Shown here in pieces: positions 21,602 to 21,606 of a stretch of DNA of 21,606 nucleotides. Made by a program: the position numbers and the translations under genes. This DNA comes from Bacillota bacterium (GTDB taxonomy: Bacteria > Bacillota > Clostridia > Tissierellales > Sedimentibacteraceae): NCBI GenBank assembly GCA_029239575.1, contig JARBUP010000013.1, positions 1 to 21,606 on the forward strand, in the 5' to 3' direction. Position 1 is the stretch's first letter. Each line of letters begins with the position of its first letter. The notes beneath the pieces are model-generated. The model saw only the letters and a program-made list of their open reading frames with translations, was not told the DNA's origin and did not search any database.

Positions 21602-21606
21602 TATAT

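Noticed and set aside
1..21606. CRISPR arrays, tRNA or rRNA genes, prophage or complete insertion sequences
   Set aside because: No regularly spaced repeats, tRNA-like cloverleaf or conserved rRNA segments, and no transposase or integrase reading frames, were seen on either strand.

Overview
The window looks like chromosomal DNA from a low-GC, endospore-forming, probably anaerobic Firmicute of the Clostridia/Tissierellia type. The evidence is the very AT-rich sequence, strong AGGAGG-type ribosome binding sites, near-consensus SigA promoters, sporulation genes (yabP, yabQ, spoIIE) in the Firmicute order, and a cobalamin-dependent methylmalonyl-CoA mutase operon. The species cannot be read from the sequence. 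No rRNA, tRNA, CRISPR array, prophage or intact insertion sequence was found.

Layout, left to right. (1) A K+ uptake pair, ktrB followed by the cut-off start of ktrA, minus strand, 1-1451. (2) The translation operon infC-rpmI-rplT, minus strand. It has a perfect-consensus promoter, a structured leader of the L20-autoregulation type, and a rare ATT start codon for IF3. (3) A divergent, isolated second FtsH-type protease (3098-4666) with no extracytoplasmic domain. (4) The cell-wall operon ftsE-ftsX-M23 peptidase (minus strand, 4901-7623), the classic ABC-type switch for a peptidoglycan hydrolase with the hydrolase encoded directly behind it. (5) Two small genes: a membrane-anchored PrcB_C-like protein, and a MazG-like protein with two Cys pairs. 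(6) A methylmalonyl-CoA mutase operon (minus strand, 12729 to 8951) in the order catalytic subunit, separate B12-binding subunit, MeaB GTPase, epimerase. It interconverts succinyl-CoA and (R)/(S)-methylmalonyl-CoA, with MeaB protecting or reloading the cofactor. (7) A His-rich YmaF-family gene. (8) A long minus-strand sporulation/division/housekeeping cluster, yabP-yabQ-divIC-spoIIE-tilS-hpt-ftsH, with the gene order known from Bacillus but a clearly shortened SpoIIE. (9) A TetR-family regulator on the plus strand at the right edge.

Convergent gene pairs are separated by clean bidirectional hairpin terminators. The structure least explained by the genes is a family of short inverted-repeat elements with GGGGAC(G)/(C)GTCCCC ends. 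It occurs at three places (about 4686-4748, 9401-9555 and 17587-17680), each immediately 3' of a gene. I read these as REP/REPIN-like mobile hairpins. Other noteworthy sites are a 12-bp inverted repeat covering the -35 of the mutase promoter, an 18-bp perfect stem inside the mutase operon, and dyads around the ftsE promoter.
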